Below are positions 5,853-6,742 of a stretch of 6,742 nucleotides of DNA, in pieces. The position numbers and the translations under genes were made by a program. Location of the stretch: positions 1 to 6,742 of the forward strand of contig JAVVEQ010000089.1 in the NCBI GenBank assembly GCA_032250905.1, given 5' to 3'. The notes beneath the pieces are model-generated. The model was given only the letters and a program-made list of their open reading frames with translations, searched no databases and was not told where the DNA came from. How positions within the stretch are numbered: position 1 is the stretch's first letter; every line of letters begins with the position of its first letter. The stretch comes from Desulfotignum sp032250905 (GTDB lineage Bacteria; Desulfobacterota; Desulfobacteria; Desulfobacterales; Desulfobacteraceae).

Positions 5853-6559
5853 AAAAAAACCGGGCAATCAATGAGGTGAGTATTTCTGTCATTGTGCCGG
5901 TATTCAGGGAAGCAAAAACCATTAACCATTTCCTTGAGACCGTGCAGAGAGTTTTTCCCTCACCTCGCCATGAAATTATCATGGTGGACGGCAGCCCTGA
6001 AAAAGACACCCTCGCGGCGGTGCATCTGCCACAGGTCAGAACAGCCGGGTCCGACAAAGGACGAGCAAGGCAGATGAACCGGGGCGCTGCCATGGCCAGA
6101 GGGGATATTCTCCTGTTCCTGCATGCTGATACGTTGCTGCCCCGGAATGCCCCGGATTTGATGACCCACCTGCTCTCCAGAGACCCGGACCTGGTGGGAG
6201 GCGCTTTTTCTTTAGGTATTGACGACAACCGGGTGCCTTTGAAAATCATCGAATTTTCCGCGAATCTAAGGTCCCGCCTGACCAGCTCGCCTTACGGCGA
6301 TCAGAGCATTTTTTTGAGAAAAGTGTATTTTGACCGGTTGGGTGGATTCAAGGAGATCCCCATCATGGAGGACCTGGAGCTGATGACCCGGATCAGAAAA
6401 AAAGGCGGCAAAATCCATATCCTGAAACAGAGATCAATCACTTCCTCCCGGCGGTGGAAAAAAGAAGGTATCGCTGCCTGTACTTTACGCAACTGGCTGA
6501 TCCGGCTGTTGTATCATCTGGGGGTTCCGGCGGACAGGCTGGCGGCATTGTATAAGTAA
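5849..6559 (+). CDS. TIGR04283-type family 2 glycosyltransferase, rSAM/selenodomain-associated transferase 2
   Basis: A GT2 glycosyltransferase with a GT-A fold, 236 residues. In order: VIVPVFREAKTIN (14-26) starts the nucleotide-sugar fold, IMVDGS (44-49) gives the first Asp, DKGRARQMNRGAAMARGD (69-86) is the characteristic loop of this family, LHADT (91-95) holds the metal-binding DxD-like site, SPYGDQSIFLRK (147-158) and IMEDLELMTRIRKKG (172-186) carry the acceptor-side and catalytic acid (E174/D175), and SSRRWKKEG (199-207) with TLRNW (212-216) closes the protein. No membrane anchor is clear, although 215-225 is hydrophobic. It begins within the stop of the preceding transferase (ATGA), with no separate ribosome site, so expression is coupled. 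The two families usually travel together, which supports joint action on one glycosylated product. Arsenosugar biosynthesis is the named role for the family; arsM and arsS are not in the window. Confidence 0.9.
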   Translation: MKKNRAINEVSISVIVPVFREAKTINHFLETVQRVFPSPRHEIIMVDGSPEKDTLAAVHLPQVRTAGSDKGRARQMNRGAAMARGDILLFLHADTLLPRNAPDLMTHLLSRDPDLVGGAFSLGIDDNRVPLKIIEFSANLRSRLTSSPYGDQSIFLRKVYFDRLGGFKEIPIMEDLELMTRIRKKGGKIHILKQRSITSSRRWKKEGIAACTLRNWLIRLLYHLGVPADRLAALYK

Positions 6560-6604
6560 CCGGTTTCGGCCGCTATCTTAACGAGCATATTCTGAGATCA
6601 AGTA

Positions 6605-6742
6605 TTGAAATGCTGCCCATTGTTTTGCAGGGCTATGGATTTTCATGCATTTGGATAATTCTGGCCCGTCTCGATGCAAGTAAGGGACCTGAAGATATGG
6701 ATTTGCCGGGATTGCGACTTCATCCGTTGAAAGGTGAGCGCC
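6605..6742 (+). pseudogene. HigB/RelE-type toxin remnant, probably frameshifted and cut by right edge
   Basis: From 6655 the plus strand encodes IILARLDASKGPEDMDLPGL followed by RLHPLKGER. This matches the central part of HigB-like toxins (…ILARLD-A-…-P-DM-LPG-LHPLKG-R…), ribosome-dependent mRNA interferases paired with a HigA antitoxin. The typical start (MI-SF-HKGL) is absent in that frame. In another frame the DNA just upstream reads LK…MDFHA, resembling the family's N-terminal part, then hits a stop at 6656. About seven bases seem to be missing between 6649 and 6655, which would join the two frames as HA-KRLR-IILAR. I therefore read it as decayed. The alternative is an intact short variant starting at ATG 6610. 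The C-terminal part and any antitoxin gene lie beyond the window. Confidence 0.45.

Noticed and set aside
1..6742. tRNA, rRNA or CRISPR array
   Set aside because: No cloverleaf-like sequence, no rRNA-like conserved stretch and no regularly spaced direct repeats were seen on reading both strands.

Overview
The window looks like a chromosomal stretch of a Gram-negative bacterium. Gene content (a compact Pst-type transporter, a COG4087-type HAD protein and a pair of rSAM/selenodomain-associated transferases) is compatible with a sulfate-reducing Desulfobacterota such as a Desulfobacterales member. That placement is inferred from general familiarity, not from a marker gene. The coding part is moderately GC-rich. 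The left end (about 720-1100) is clearly AT-rich and carries an insertion sequence.

Layout, left to right. (1) 1-712, minus strand: the N-terminal 235 or so codons of an IS4-like DDE transposase, running off the left edge. Its probable promoter (757-786) and a perfect 12-bp inverted repeat (842-873) lie upstream of it, near the end of the element. (2) 874-1165: AT-rich intergenic DNA with a possible promoter and a strong Shine-Dalgarno for the next gene. (3) 1166-4449, plus strand: a tight four-gene operon pstS-pstC-pstA-pstB. All junctions overlap, by 4, 1 and 8 bases. It encodes a periplasmic oxyanion-binding protein, two membrane permeases and the ATPase, i.e. a complete high-affinity phosphate-type ABC importer. 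No phoU, phoB or phoR is in the window. (4) 4512-4982, minus strand, convergent with pstB: a small soluble HAD-superfamily protein resembling the P domain of P-type ATPases. (5) 4983-5213: a divergent intergenic region with plausible promoters in both directions and a perfect 12-bp palindrome. (6) 5214-6559, plus strand: two overlapping genes (ATGA junction) for the TIGR04282- and TIGR04283-type transferases. These families are often found with the radical SAM protein ArsS in arsenosugar-type clusters. (7) 6605-6742: a broken or partial HigB/RelE-type toxin reading off the right edge.

How it may fit together: the Pst importer brings in phosphate and possibly arsenate. The transferase pair is of a type linked by co-occurrence to arsenosugar biosynthesis. 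A link between the two is a hypothesis from proximity; the marker genes arsM and arsS are not in the window. The IS at the left and the toxin remnant at the right suggest that this neighbourhood is bounded by mobile or accessory DNA.
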